Source of the DNA: Chloroflexi bacterium TSY
GTDB lineage: Bacteria; Chloroflexota; Anaerolineae; Caldilineales; Caldilineaceae
Direction: 5' to 3'
DNA: 64,000 bases
Assembly: GCA_019217005.1 (NCBI GenBank)
Contig: JAHBNG010000011.1
Span: forward strand, 1 to 64,000
Shown: in pieces, positions 9,238 to 17,203 of the stretch
How positions within the stretch are numbered: the stretch's first letter is position 1
How the letters are laid out: every line of letters begins with the position of its first letter
Program-made: the position numbers and the translations under genes
Notes under the pieces: model-generated
The model's input: the letters and a program-made list of their open reading frames with translations, nothing else
Databases searched by the model: none
Told to the model about the DNA's origin: nothing

Positions 9238-10632
9238 CTAATCGTCCTGTTTTTGCTCCACCTCTCCATGAGCTACTGGAGCAGGTTCAGCTTCTTTGAT
9301 TGGGCGTCCAAGGGGATCGGTTGGGAGTGCTTCGTAAAGCCAGCGCATGGCACGTTTCCACATGCTTCGTGCCGCGGCGGCTTGATATCCCGCTCGTCGA
9401 CGATAGCTTTTCCACCAACCATATTCGCGTTGCTCAATGGGGACGCTCCATTGGACAGCCGTCGCCGCCCAAGACAAGCCGCCACCAAAACCAACAAAAA
9501 CGATATTGTCGCCAGGACTGACCTTTCCTTCTTCGATTGCTTCGCATAATGCGATGGGAATGCTCGCATTGCTTGTGTTTCCATAGCGCTGTACGTTGAT
9601 ATAGATCTTCTCGTCTGGGATCTTGAGTTGCTTGCGAACGCTACTATGAATAATGCGCGAGTTTGCCTGATGGGGGATGACCAAATCGACGTCTTCTGGT
9701 CCCAATCCCGCGCTTTCAAGCACTTTGCGAGTTGCATTGGCCATGACTCGGGTTGCGAAACGAAAAACTGCTTTGCCATCCATTTTGATGTAGTGACTGC
9801 CGTTGCTGACTGTCTCCAAACTAGATGGCATGGCGCTGCCGCCAGCTGGTATACCAAGCGATGATGCACCGGAGCCATCGCTTCCTAAATCGACCGACAA
9901 AACACCACCTGGCACATCACTCGCGGCCACCAGCACTGCACCTGCCCCGTCGCCAAATAAGACACACGTGCTGCGGTCGGTCCAATCGACATAGCGGCTC
10001 ATCGTTTCGGAGCCAATAACAAGCACATATTCGGCGTCGCCGGCCAAAATATGGCCACGGGCCATCGAAAGACCATAGACGAAACCAGAACAGGCCGCGC
10101 TTAGATCAAAAGCTCCTGCATTGACCGCACCCAGGGAATCCTGGATGATGCTGGCAGTTGAGGGGAAAATATGTTCTGGTGAACATGTGGCACAAATGAT
10201 CAGGTCGATCTTGTTTGGCCATACATCTGCGACTTTGAGCGCTTGACGGGCCGCTTCGACCGCCATGCTTGCCGTCGTTTCTTTGGGATCAACGACAACA
10301 TGGCGCTCTTCAATGCCTGTCCGAGCACGAATCCACTCATCTTGTGTATCGACAATCTGCTCTAGATCTTCATTTGTGATAACCTTTTCCGGCACATAAC
10401 ATCCCCATCCAATAATTTGAGCAAACTTTTCCTCAAACATTGCTTCCAATTCAGGCATATTTGGCAGATCGTCATGATCCTCATTGCCGTTCAAGGGAAG
10501 CTTTGGTGTGGAGCCGTTTTGATTCGCGATAGTTTGATCGATGCCATTCGCCCATGTCTCACTCGACAGCGATGGTCGAGTGCCGTTCTGATTCATTAAG
10601 GGGTTCGATTGTCTATCTTGATGATCGCTCAT
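9238..10632 (-). CDS. fabH: Beta-ketoacyl-ACP synthase III (KAS III), 464 aa
   Basis: Starts fatty-acid synthesis by condensing acyl-CoA with malonyl-ACP. Catalytic triad visible: Cys181 (LSAACSGFVYG), His321 (IPHQANSRI) and Asn352 (YGNTSNAS). The core begins near residue 70 (FAQIIGWGCYVPEKVITN). E. coli FabH is about 317 aa; this one has an extra Asn/Gly-rich N-terminal region of about 70 residues and a basic C-terminal tail of about 55 residues ending EVEQKQDD. The start ATG at 10632 is 6 bases after the fabF stop, so the two form an operon with fabF first. Confidence 0.95.
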   Translation of the reverse strand: MSDHQDRQSNPLMNQNGTRPSLSSETWANGIDQTIANQNGSTPKLPLNGNEDHDDLPNMPELEAMFEEKFAQIIGWGCYVPEKVITNEDLEQIVDTQDEWIRARTGIEERHVVVDPKETTASMAVEAARQALKVADVWPNKIDLIICATCSPEHIFPSTASIIQDSLGAVNAGAFDLSAACSGFVYGLSMARGHILAGDAEYVLVIGSETMSRYVDWTDRSTCVLFGDGAGAVLVAASDVPGGVLSVDLGSDGSGASSLGIPAGGSAMPSSLETVSNGSHYIKMDGKAVFRFATRVMANATRKVLESAGLGPEDVDLVIPHQANSRIIHSSVRKQLKIPDEKIYINVQRYGNTSNASIPIALCEAIEEGKVSPGDNIVFVGFGGGLSWAATAVQWSVPIEQREYGWWKSYRRRAGYQAAAARSMWKRAMRWLYEALPTDPLGRPIKEAEPAPVAHGEVEQKQDD

Positions 10633-10638
10633 AAGTAT

Positions 10639-11991
10639 TTATTGTGTGGCATAGTTTCGAAGCATGATGCAGGCATTGTGACCACCAAAACCAAAGCTAT
10701 TACTTAAGGTCACCTGTACATCAGCTTTTTTTGCTCGTAATGGATTATAATCCAAGTCGCAATCGGGATCGGGGGATGTCAAATTGATTGTTGGAGGGAT
10801 CATACCACTTTCAATGGTTTTTGCACAGAAAACGGTCTCAATTGCACCAGCTCCGCTAAATAGGTGCCCTATCATGCTCTTCGTGCTGCTGACTGTCAAA
10901 TTATAAGTGTGCTCGCCAAATACCTGTTTGATCGCCTTTGTTTCAACAACATCATTGATCCGGGTAGCCGTGCCATGAGCATTGATATAGTCAACATCTT
11001 CCGGCTGTACACCATATGCTGATGCTTTGCGGAGAGCCATGGTCATTGCATTGATGGCACCCCGGCCCTCTTCGTGAGGTGCAGCCATGTGGTATGCATC
11101 AGCACTGCTCCCATAGCCAATCACTTCGGCGTAAATTTTTGCTCCGCGCTGTAGAGCATGTTCTTCTGTTTCCATGACAAGCATTGCACACCCTTCGGAC
11201 ATCACAAAGCCGTCTCGATTGCTATCAAAGGGACGGCAAGCACCCTCTGGATCATCATTATTGCGGCTGGCTGCACCCATGATATCAAAGCCCGCCATTA
11301 TAATCGGAACCAGACTTGACTCCGCGCCACCAACAAGCATTAAGTCTGCATCGCCGCGACGCAGCAATTCAAATGCCTCACCACAAGCTGACGTTCCGCT
11401 GGCACAAGCACTGACAACGCTATGATTTGGTCCGCGCAGGTCATACTCAATCGCAATCTTACCCGCTGCGCTATCGACCAACATATTGGGAATCATAAAT
11501 GGACTCAGGCGCATAACGCCTTTCTTATTGGCGAGAAGTTGGCTATCGAGGGTAGTTTTCAGTCCACCGATGCCACTCGCAACAATCGCACCAGCGCGCG
11601 TTGGTTCCTCCGCTGCAAAATCGAGTCTTGCATCTGCAACAGCCTCCTGAGTTGCAGCAAGCGCAAAGTGAATATAAGGGTCGAGGCGACGCGCCTCTTT
11701 GCGATCCATATAGTTTGCTGGATCAAAATTTTTGACTTCTCCACCAAAACGTGTGCGCAGCTCGCTTGCATCGAAGCTATCAATGAGTGCAATTCCAGAT
11801 TTACCTTCGAGTAGATTTTCCCATGTTTCTGTGACCGTAAGACCCAATGGGGTAATGGACCCAAGCCCTGTGATCACGACACGGTTTAACCGGACATAAA
11901 GCTCGTTGCTGTGATGATCATTTGTGCCATGACCATTCGGATGATGACCGTTCTGCTTATATGTCCCGTTTCCATTTAACTGATTCGCCAT
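10639..11991 (-). CDS. fabF: Beta-ketoacyl-ACP synthase II (KAS II), 450 aa
   Basis: Elongating condensing enzyme of type II fatty-acid synthesis. Cys196 (VVSACASGTSACGEA), His339 (INAHGTATRIND), Lys371 and His376 (STKSMIGHLFSGAG) form the active site. Start placed at ATG 11991 (MANQLNGNG) with GCGGAA about 9 bases upstream; a GTG at 12048 would put the leader inside a palindromic insertion. The first 30 residues are Asn/Gly/His-rich and absent from typical FabF, echoing the extension on FabH. First gene of the fabF-fabH operon. Confidence 0.94.
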   Translation of the reverse strand: MANQLNGNGTYKQNGHHPNGHGTNDHHSNELYVRLNRVVITGLGSITPLGLTVTETWENLLEGKSGIALIDSFDASELRTRFGGEVKNFDPANYMDRKEARRLDPYIHFALAATQEAVADARLDFAAEEPTRAGAIVASGIGGLKTTLDSQLLANKKGVMRLSPFMIPNMLVDSAAGKIAIEYDLRGPNHSVVSACASGTSACGEAFELLRRGDADLMLVGGAESSLVPIIMAGFDIMGAASRNNDDPEGACRPFDSNRDGFVMSEGCAMLVMETEEHALQRGAKIYAEVIGYGSSADAYHMAAPHEEGRGAINAMTMALRKASAYGVQPEDVDYINAHGTATRINDVVETKAIKQVFGEHTYNLTVSSTKSMIGHLFSGAGAIETVFCAKTIESGMIPPTINLTSPDPDCDLDYNPLRAKKADVQVTLSNSFGFGGHNACIMLRNYATQ

Positions 11992-12011
11992 AATAGATAT
12001 TTCCGCTATTT

Positions 12012-12092
12012 TTGAGTGTGCACCACAAAGTGTGTAAATGGACTCCACTCAGTCAGAGAATCGGCTGTGTTTGCACACTTTGGGACACGCTT
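12012..12092. mobile_element. MITE-2 copy, 81-bp palindromic element upstream of fabF
   Basis: Flanked by an exact 8-bp direct repeat CGCTATTT at 12004-12011 and 12093-12100. Terminal arms GAGTGTGCACCACAAAGTGT and ACACTTTGGGACACGC fold into one hairpin around a CTCAGTCAGAGAATCGG centre. Relatives: 24403-24482, 53689-53768 and 54882-54949. The left duplication overlaps the fabF ribosome-binding site. Confidence 0.85.
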
Positions 12093-12309
12093 CGCTATTT
12101 TTTGTGTCCGTACTTGCTCGCAGATGCGACAAGCATTATCAAGGACAGTGCCTTAATCGATTTGAGGTGGAACCTCGCTAGATTTGAGAATTTGATTGTG
12201 TGCTGGTAATCTAAGGATCAAAACACGGCAGATAGTAGAAAGTTGCGTCTTGTTCGTATTTTGTTGCACAGTTGGCTATGGGCGAACCACGTTTTCTTGT
12301 AGAGTTTAA

Positions 12310-12464
12310 GGGGTGGTTCATTTTAGCTGGATAGATAGGTTTACACTTTTAGAAACAGAAAGAACGTTTATATTCTCTGATTTCGCCGGTTCTCAGAGAG
12401 AAAACGGTCTCATATAGATTTTTGTCTATATATCAAAAGTGTAAACCTAATTTTGAACCACCCC
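12310..12464. mobile_element. MITE-1 copy A, 155 bp, diverged
   Basis: Ends GGGGTGGTTCA and TGAACCACCCC with inner arms AGGTTTACACTTTT / AAAAGTGTAAACCT. Target duplication GAGTTTAA at 12302-12309 and 12465-12472. The interior differs from the other copies, so this is an older insertion. It lies between divergent fabF and the amidohydrolase, 29 bases before the latter's start, and so probably contains or displaces its promoter. Confidence 0.9.
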
Positions 12465-12493
12465 GAGTTTAATTTGGTAAAGAAAGGCAAACC

Positions 12494-13657
12494 ATGACAA
12501 CCCGCTATGATCTGCTCTTGAAAAATGGCCATCTGATCGATCCAAAAAACAACATCGATAAAAAAATGGATATTGCCATTGTGGGGACGACGGTTTCTGC
12601 TGTTGATTCAGATATCAGCCCAAATCTGGCTGTCCAAACCATTGATCTCTCTGGGCACTACGTGACGCCTGGCTTGATTGATATCCACGTTCACGTCTAT
12701 CACACGCGTGAACCAGAGGGGCTGAGCGTGATGGCGGACGCACATTCATTTCGTTCAGGCGTCACCACTGTGGTCGATACGGGAACCGCAGGTGCCAAGC
12801 ACTTTCTCCACTTCAAGCGTACGGTCATCGATCGTGCGAAGACGCGCATTTTTGCTTATATCAACATTGTCGATCTGGGGATGTTGGGCGACTTTGAGCA
12901 GGATGTCAATACGATGGATCCTGAACTGTGTGCCTCGATTGTTTTGGCCTATCCAGACGTTTGTGTCGGGGTCAAAACGGCTCACTATTGGACAAGGTTG
13001 CCGTGGGATGACGATCATCCACCGTGGGCCGCCGTGGATCGAGCTGTGGCAGCCGCGGAAATTTGCCAGAAGCCAGTGATGGTTGACTTTTGGCCGCGTC
13101 CACCAGAACGTTCCTATCAAGAATTAATTCTGGAAAAGATGAGACCCGGCGATATCCACACCCATGTTTATGCCCAGCAGTTTCCCATTTTGGATGAATC
13201 TGGTCAACCAAATCAGTTTATGTTTGAGGCTCGCGAGCGAGGTGTGATCTTTGATGTGGGTCATGGCGCGGGTAGTTTCTGGTTTCGCAACGCATTGCCA
13301 GCCATACAAAATGGTTTTGGGCCCGATTCGATCAGCACTGATTTGCACGTGAGCAATATGCACTGGGCTGTCGTCGACATGCTAACGACCATGAGCAAAA
13401 TATTGAACTGCGGTATGTCACTACAGGAGGTCATTTATCGTTCGACTGTGACCCCTGCCCAAGAGATCGGCCATCCAGAGTTGGGGCATCTGTCCGTTGG
13501 TGCGGAAGCAGATATCGCTGTGCTTACGGTGCAGGAAGGTAGGTTTGGCTTTATTGATTGTGGACGGGCAAAGCTAATAGGTGATCAGAAACTAGAGTGC
13601 ACCATGACCTTGCGTGCCGGTGAGATAGTCTCAGTAGATCCAAATTTCAGGTTTTGA
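12494..13657 (+). CDS. Metal-dependent amidohydrolase, dihydroorotase/deacetylase-like, 387 aa
   Basis: TIM-barrel amidohydrolase of the dihydroorotase-like deacetylase group. Metal ligands visible: His65-x-His67 (DIHVHVY), Lys161 probably carboxylated (GVKTAHYW), His222 or His224 (DIHTHVY), His257 (DVGHGAGSFW) and Asp283 (STDLHVS). Residues 1-58 and the last 60 form the usual beta-sandwich, with LSVGAEADIAVLTV near 335-348. AAAGG lies 7 bases before ATG 12494. Cyclic amide or N-acetyl amino-acid substrates are typical, but the exact one is unknown. The last few codons overlap an inverted-repeat arm (13630-13647), so the C-terminus may have been reshaped by that repeat. Confidence 0.88.
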   Translation: MTTRYDLLLKNGHLIDPKNNIDKKMDIAIVGTTVSAVDSDISPNLAVQTIDLSGHYVTPGLIDIHVHVYHTREPEGLSVMADAHSFRSGVTTVVDTGTAGAKHFLHFKRTVIDRAKTRIFAYINIVDLGMLGDFEQDVNTMDPELCASIVLAYPDVCVGVKTAHYWTRLPWDDDHPPWAAVDRAVAAAEICQKPVMVDFWPRPPERSYQELILEKMRPGDIHTHVYAQQFPILDESGQPNQFMFEARERGVIFDVGHGAGSFWFRNALPAIQNGFGPDSISTDLHVSNMHWAVVDMLTTMSKILNCGMSLQEVIYRSTVTPAQEIGHPELGHLSVGAEADIAVLTVQEGRFGFIDCGRAKLIGDQKLECTMTLRAGEIVSVDPNFRF

Positions 13658-13848
13658 GAGAGAATTCTGGCTAAACAGTTGACATAAATACAAATTTGCC
13701 GGTCGATATCTAGTTTTTGCGTTAGATTTGGGCGATTTTCAGATATGAAATAGGTTGTTTTCTGTAACCGAAATCTGAATAAATGACTCCAAAATCCCTG
13801 CAATCTCGACTGAAAATCGCCAAAAACGCCAAATTTGGATCTACTGAG
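13630..13848. repeat. Nested inverted repeat overlapping the amidohydrolase stop
   Basis: Outer arms CTCAGTAGATCCAAATTT (13630-13647) and its exact complement (13831-13848); inner arms GGCGATTTTCAG (13731-13742) and CTGAAAATCGCC (13810-13821). The rest of the gap up to 13989 holds no gene. Could be another non-autonomous element or a large terminator structure. Confidence 0.6.
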
Positions 13849-13989
13849 TCTACGATCCTGGTGGATTGAGCCTACCCATCTGGGAAGAGGCACCAGACGC
13901 GTATTGGCAATTGCCGGATCTTCAAGCAAGATAGGCGCAATATGTAGGAGTCCGAATAATTCAAGCTGAAGTACAATGAGGAAAACGTC

Positions 13990-14163
13990 ATGACCACCCA
14001 ACTAGCTTACCACATCCAATCAACGCCCCTTTGTGATACGCACGAACATCTTTATGCCGAACAATACTACATCGAGAATCCACCCGATATCCTCCAGAAC
14101 CTCTTCGCCAACTATGTACCTGCAGACCTAATCGTAGCTGGTGCAAGTGAGAAAGCAGTTGAG
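13990..14163 (+). pseudogene. Amidohydrolase (family 2-like) 5' fragment cut by an IS end
   Basis: The frame from ATG 13990 reads MTTQLAYHIQSTPLCDTHEH, continues through EQYYIENPPDILQNLFANYV and keeps host-like sequence to about residue 58. CDTHEHL is the N-terminal metal-binding motif of amidohydrolase-2/uronate-isomerase-like enzymes. At 14164 the sequence becomes the terminal repeat of the IS4-like element, and the frame then ends at 14199. The remaining 80-85% of the gene is absent here. GAGGAAAACGTC precedes the ATG. The substrate class cannot be judged from the fragment. Confidence 0.8.
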
Positions 14164-14265
14164 CTTTACTTTCTGGTAAAAGATAAAGAGATGAGGTGAG
14201 AAATGTGACAAAAAGCGGTTAGCAGTTCATCCTAAAGGTAGAGAAACCAAAAAGGAGGAGAGCCA
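14164..14265. mobile_element. Solo end of the IS4-like element
   Basis: About 100 bp matching the transposase-promoter end of the IS copies at 32636-34138 and 51689-53192: CTTTACTTTCTGGTAAAAGA, then GTGACAAAAAGCGGTTAGCA, then the AAAAAGGAGGA ribosome site of the transposase. The element stops before the transposase start codon, so this is an IS relic left by a deletion. Confidence 0.85.
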
Positions 14266-14383
14266 GGTGATTGATGGTTGATTGCTATGTGACTGGTGGT
14301 AGCCAATATTTGCTTTACTCAAGACTGATTAGATTGTGCTATACTATGGCAAACATACTTGGTTTGAGTTTTGAGGTGTGGAT

Positions 14384-14671
14384 ATGACGTTGACGGTTGA
14401 TTTACCACAGGAATTAGAGGAAGAGTTGAGGGTTGAAGCTACACGTTTAGGTGTATCATTGTCAGAGTATGCTCTACGCTTGCTTTCAAAATGGCGTCTC
14501 ATTCACAATATAGAGTTTGATCTCAACACGTCCCCAAAAACAGGGACCGAGTTGGTCACATACTGGCAGCAAACAGGCTTGATTGGATATCGAACAGATA
14601 TTGCAGATAGCGAAACGCATGCAAGATCAATACGCTCGATCGCTGAGCGACGGGACTGGGGCTCTGACTGA
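14384..14671 (+). CDS. Antitoxin of a VapBC-type pair, 95 aa
   Basis: Small acidic DNA-binding-type protein: MTLTVDLPQELEEELRVEAT followed by LGVSLSEYALRLLSKW resembles ribbon-helix-helix antitoxins. The C-terminal half (about 45-95) would wrap the toxin. Start placed at ATG 14384, with GAGG 7 bases upstream. A -10-like TATACT lies near 14341. Its stop overlaps the toxin start by one base (TGATG), indicating translational coupling. Named from context and fold pattern; no strong family signature. Confidence 0.78.
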   Translation: MTLTVDLPQELEEELRVEATRLGVSLSEYALRLLSKWRLIHNIEFDLNTSPKTGTELVTYWQQTGLIGYRTDIADSETHARSIRSIAERRDWGSD

Positions 14672-15057
14672 TGTACCTGTTGGATACCGACGTTATAATT
14701 GATGTTCAACGTGGTTATATACCTGCTCTCACTTGGTTTAGTGGCCTAAGTGAGTTGCCTTCGACTTCTGGGCTTGTCGTCATGGAACTTGTTCAGGATG
14801 CGCGCAACACTCGAGAGATTCAGCGTGTATTGAAATTGGTTGAACCATTGCCTGTCGTTTGGCCAACACAAGCTGATTGTGAGCGCGCATTGGCGGATTT
14901 CAAAATCTACCACTTATCCCATAGTCTAGGCTTGATTGATTCGTTAATCGGCGCCTGTGCCGTTGGCTTGTCCGCAACTTTATGCACATTTAATATTAAG
15001 CATTATCGCGTAATTGCCGGTCTTAAAACAGAGCAACCTTATTCTAAATCTCATTAG
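14671..15057 (+). CDS. vapC: PIN-domain toxin (VapC-like ribonuclease), 128 aa
   Basis: PIN-domain endoribonuclease. Acidic metal-binding residues are in place: Asp5 (MYLLDTDVIID), Glu39 (LVVMELVQ) and Asp90 (GLIDSLIGA), followed by the TFNIKHYRVI end. Length is normal for VapC. It overlaps the antitoxin gene by one nucleotide. VapC proteins usually cleave tRNA or rRNA; the target here is unknown. Transcription should come from the promoter upstream of 14384. Confidence 0.92.
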   Translation: MYLLDTDVIIDVQRGYIPALTWFSGLSELPSTSGLVVMELVQDARNTREIQRVLKLVEPLPVVWPTQADCERALADFKIYHLSHSLGLIDSLIGACAVGLSATLCTFNIKHYRVIAGLKTEQPYSKSH

Positions 15058-15084
15058 CAAATCAGCACGATAAGAATGAACCTA

Positions 15085-16140
15085 TCAATCGCTCCACTTA
15101 ATCTGCACAGAGAGTTCCTTTGCCAATGCATCTAAATCCTCAACTAACTGAGGTGGCAGAGCGATTCCATTTGCCAGATAGTCGGTTCGATGTTGAAAGC
15201 TGCCTTCACCTGGCCACTGTACGGCTCCTTGCTCCGGCGCTCTTTTGACTGATTTGAGATGTTGTTTTAGATCGGCCACACGACTGCCCAGCCAATCGCC
15301 AAAAGGTTTGATGGCAATGAAGGTTTTCGTGGAGCCACCTTCTGCGTCCGATGGACGTCCTTCCGTCCCTTGCTCGAAACAGAGAAGCCAATTTGCCAAT
15401 CCACCGGTCAGCAAGTCGGTCATAAAAGAAAGCCCCGATCCTTTATGCTCACCCATCGGCATGAAGCGCCCTGATTCGACAACGGCTTGGGGATCGGTTG
15501 TTGGATTGCCTTCGCTATCCAATCCCCAACCCAGCGGAATCTCTTCGCCAGCTAGGGCAGCATCCCGTACGCGTCCGATCGCTGTCTGGGTCATGGCAAT
15601 GTCAAGGACGGCTGGTACTTCGCCTTCGTCTGCTGGTACACCAATCCCGATTGGATTATTGCCCAATGATGGCTCCGCCGTTCCCCAGGCAGGGAAATTG
15701 GCAAACGTATTTGTGAATGCCAGGCCAATCATCCCAGCACGCGCAGCACGTAGTCCATAGCTATAACCGCGCCCCCAGTGCCCAACGCCCCGAATGACGG
15801 CCATGCCAATGCCATAGGTCTTGGCGCGCTCAATCGCCATATCCATCCCAACCGCGGAGACATATCGTCCAATGCCCAATTCCGTTTCGGCTAAGACAGT
15901 GGCAGGTGTTGTTTCATCCAAAATTTTGATGGTCGGGGCAGGATTGGTGCGTCCATTGCGAATATGCTCGACCATATTGATCAACAGGCGAGCACCATGA
16001 GAGTGAACGCCACAAAGATCAACCTCGGCACCGATCTCGGCTTCAATCTCGGCAATATGCTCTGGCACACCGACCGTCGTCAGAATATCTCTGAAGGCTT
16101 GAACAAGATTGGGGTAGTCGATTCGTTTGGTATTTTCCAT
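15085..16140 (-). CDS. Ldh_2 / malate-L-lactate dehydrogenase family oxidoreductase, 351 aa
   Basis: NAD(P)-dependent 2-hydroxyacid dehydrogenase of the ComC/MDH2 type, distinct from classical Rossmann MDH. Family marks: GVHSHGARLLINMVE near 44-58, GVGHWGRGYSYGLRAA near 118-133, NNPIGIGVPA near 159-168, MTQTAIGRV near 181-189 and GEHKGSGLSFMTDLLTGGL near 228-246. Cytoplasmic. It lies downstream of a PhyH gene on the same strand with a hairpin between them, so expression may be partly uncoupled. Exact substrate unknown (malate, lactate, ureidoglycolate and sulfolactate are all used in this family). Confidence 0.9.
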   Translation of the reverse strand: MENTKRIDYPNLVQAFRDILTTVGVPEHIAEIEAEIGAEVDLCGVHSHGARLLINMVEHIRNGRTNPAPTIKILDETTPATVLAETELGIGRYVSAVGMDMAIERAKTYGIGMAVIRGVGHWGRGYSYGLRAARAGMIGLAFTNTFANFPAWGTAEPSLGNNPIGIGVPADEGEVPAVLDIAMTQTAIGRVRDAALAGEEIPLGWGLDSEGNPTTDPQAVVESGRFMPMGEHKGSGLSFMTDLLTGGLANWLLCFEQGTEGRPSDAEGGSTKTFIAIKPFGDWLGSRVADLKQHLKSVKRAPEQGAVQWPGEGSFQHRTDYLANGIALPPQLVEDLDALAKELSVQIKWSD

Positions 16141-16216
16141 AGGCGCTTACTCGCTCACATCGACAACTTTGTGTCGATAACGAAAAACGTTTGTTGGTTT
16201 GGCCGCAGGCCGCTTT

Positions 16217-16257
16217 TTGCGCCGCCGTCCTGCACTAAAGTTGCAGGCGCAAAAAAG
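16217..16257 (-). terminator. Hairpin between PhyH 2 and the Ldh_2 gene
   Basis: Arms TTGCGCC...CCTGCA and TGCAGG..GCGCAA flank a CTAAAGT loop, with T-rich tracts on both sides, so it could stop transcripts on either strand. It lies in the 124-bp gap between two same-strand genes and would reduce readthrough from PhyH into the dehydrogenase. Confidence 0.5.
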
Positions 16258-16264
16258 TAGATTC

Positions 16265-17110
16265 TTAAGCAGCTAACGCCTGTTCTCCTACATATTGCTG
16301 CATCCAAGCACGGAGCGGGACGTCAATATCTTTGGGTGATGAATAACCATGACCACCCGTTGGGCTGGCTCCAAGGAGTTGCCGTTGGATCGGGTCGCAG
16401 CGATCCATATAGTGTTCAACAGACATATCGTCACGGGGTCGTAACCAACGGTAGCTATAGCCATAAAAGAGGACTTTGCGTGGAATATGGGACGTGTTGT
16501 GGCTGGAGCGGTGCCAGATGCGACGGTCAAAAAAGACTGCGTCCCCTGGTTTCGCCTGAACAGCCAGAGCACCGGTGGGATCTGTGCCATCTTCGGGTAT
16601 GGCAATCTTATTTCGTAAATGACTGCCGGGAACTACATAGAGATTGGCTCGTCCCAATTCGCTGGTGTCGGTGAGGAAAAAGGCCACTTTTAGGGAAATA
16701 CGTGGTTGTGGATTTGTTTCCAGCTCGAAATTGAGACGACCACTATCTTGATGCCAACGCATAGTGCCGATCTTGCCTTCCCCATTTTGGGGTGGTGGAC
16801 TGACAATCATGTGGGAATGATAGAGTTGAATGTTCCAACCCAAGATGCCCCAGACCTTGGCAATCGTCTTGGAGCAATCGAGTAACTCAAGAAAGACATC
16901 ATCACGTCCAATAAAGTCAAGCGTATTATGTGGTGCATCGTTATCAACATTATTTGCCGCACGTTCTTCTCCATCAACGCGGTCGGCTGCTACAAGTAAA
17001 CGGTCCACCATCTCTGGGGAGATTGCGTCTTCGACAATAAAGAAACCATCGCGATCAAATTGCGTCCGTTCATTAACACTCAATTGATAGTTTAAGCATG
17101 TTGTGTCCAT
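16265..17110 (-). CDS. Phytanoyl-CoA dioxygenase family protein (PhyH 2)
   Basis: 281 aa. Fe(II) ligands His120-x-Asp122 (MRWHQDSG) and His200 (RRIWHRSSHN), with a 2-oxoglutarate Arg at about 211 (IPRKVLFYGYSY). GRANLYVVPGSHL and AKPGDAVFFDRRIWH are classic family segments. GAGGAACC precedes ATG 17110. Substrate not deducible. It faces the dehydrogenase gene at 15085-16140 downstream and the disrupted SDR gene upstream, all on the same strand, suggesting a small catabolic or biosynthetic set. Confidence 0.9.
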   Translation of the reverse strand: MDTTCLNYQLSVNERTQFDRDGFFIVEDAISPEMVDRLLVAADRVDGEERAANNVDNDAPHNTLDFIGRDDVFLELLDCSKTIAKVWGILGWNIQLYHSHMIVSPPPQNGEGKIGTMRWHQDSGRLNFELETNPQPRISLKVAFFLTDTSELGRANLYVVPGSHLRNKIAIPEDGTDPTGALAVQAKPGDAVFFDRRIWHRSSHNTSHIPRKVLFYGYSYRWLRPRDDMSVEHYMDRCDPIQRQLLGASPTGGHGYSSPKDIDVPLRAWMQQYVGEQALAA

Positions 17111-17203
17111 TGGTTCCTCGGTTTCGTAATGCGTATTACGTAATACTCGTTGAGATTCTGAGCAGGCTGCCAGCCACCCTCATCTTATCATCGTGGCATC
17201 TTG

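Noticed and set aside
12012..12048. GTG start at 12048 for fabF
   Set aside because: It would place the first codons inside the MITE-2 palindrome; ATG 11991 has a ribosome site and begins the low-complexity leader.
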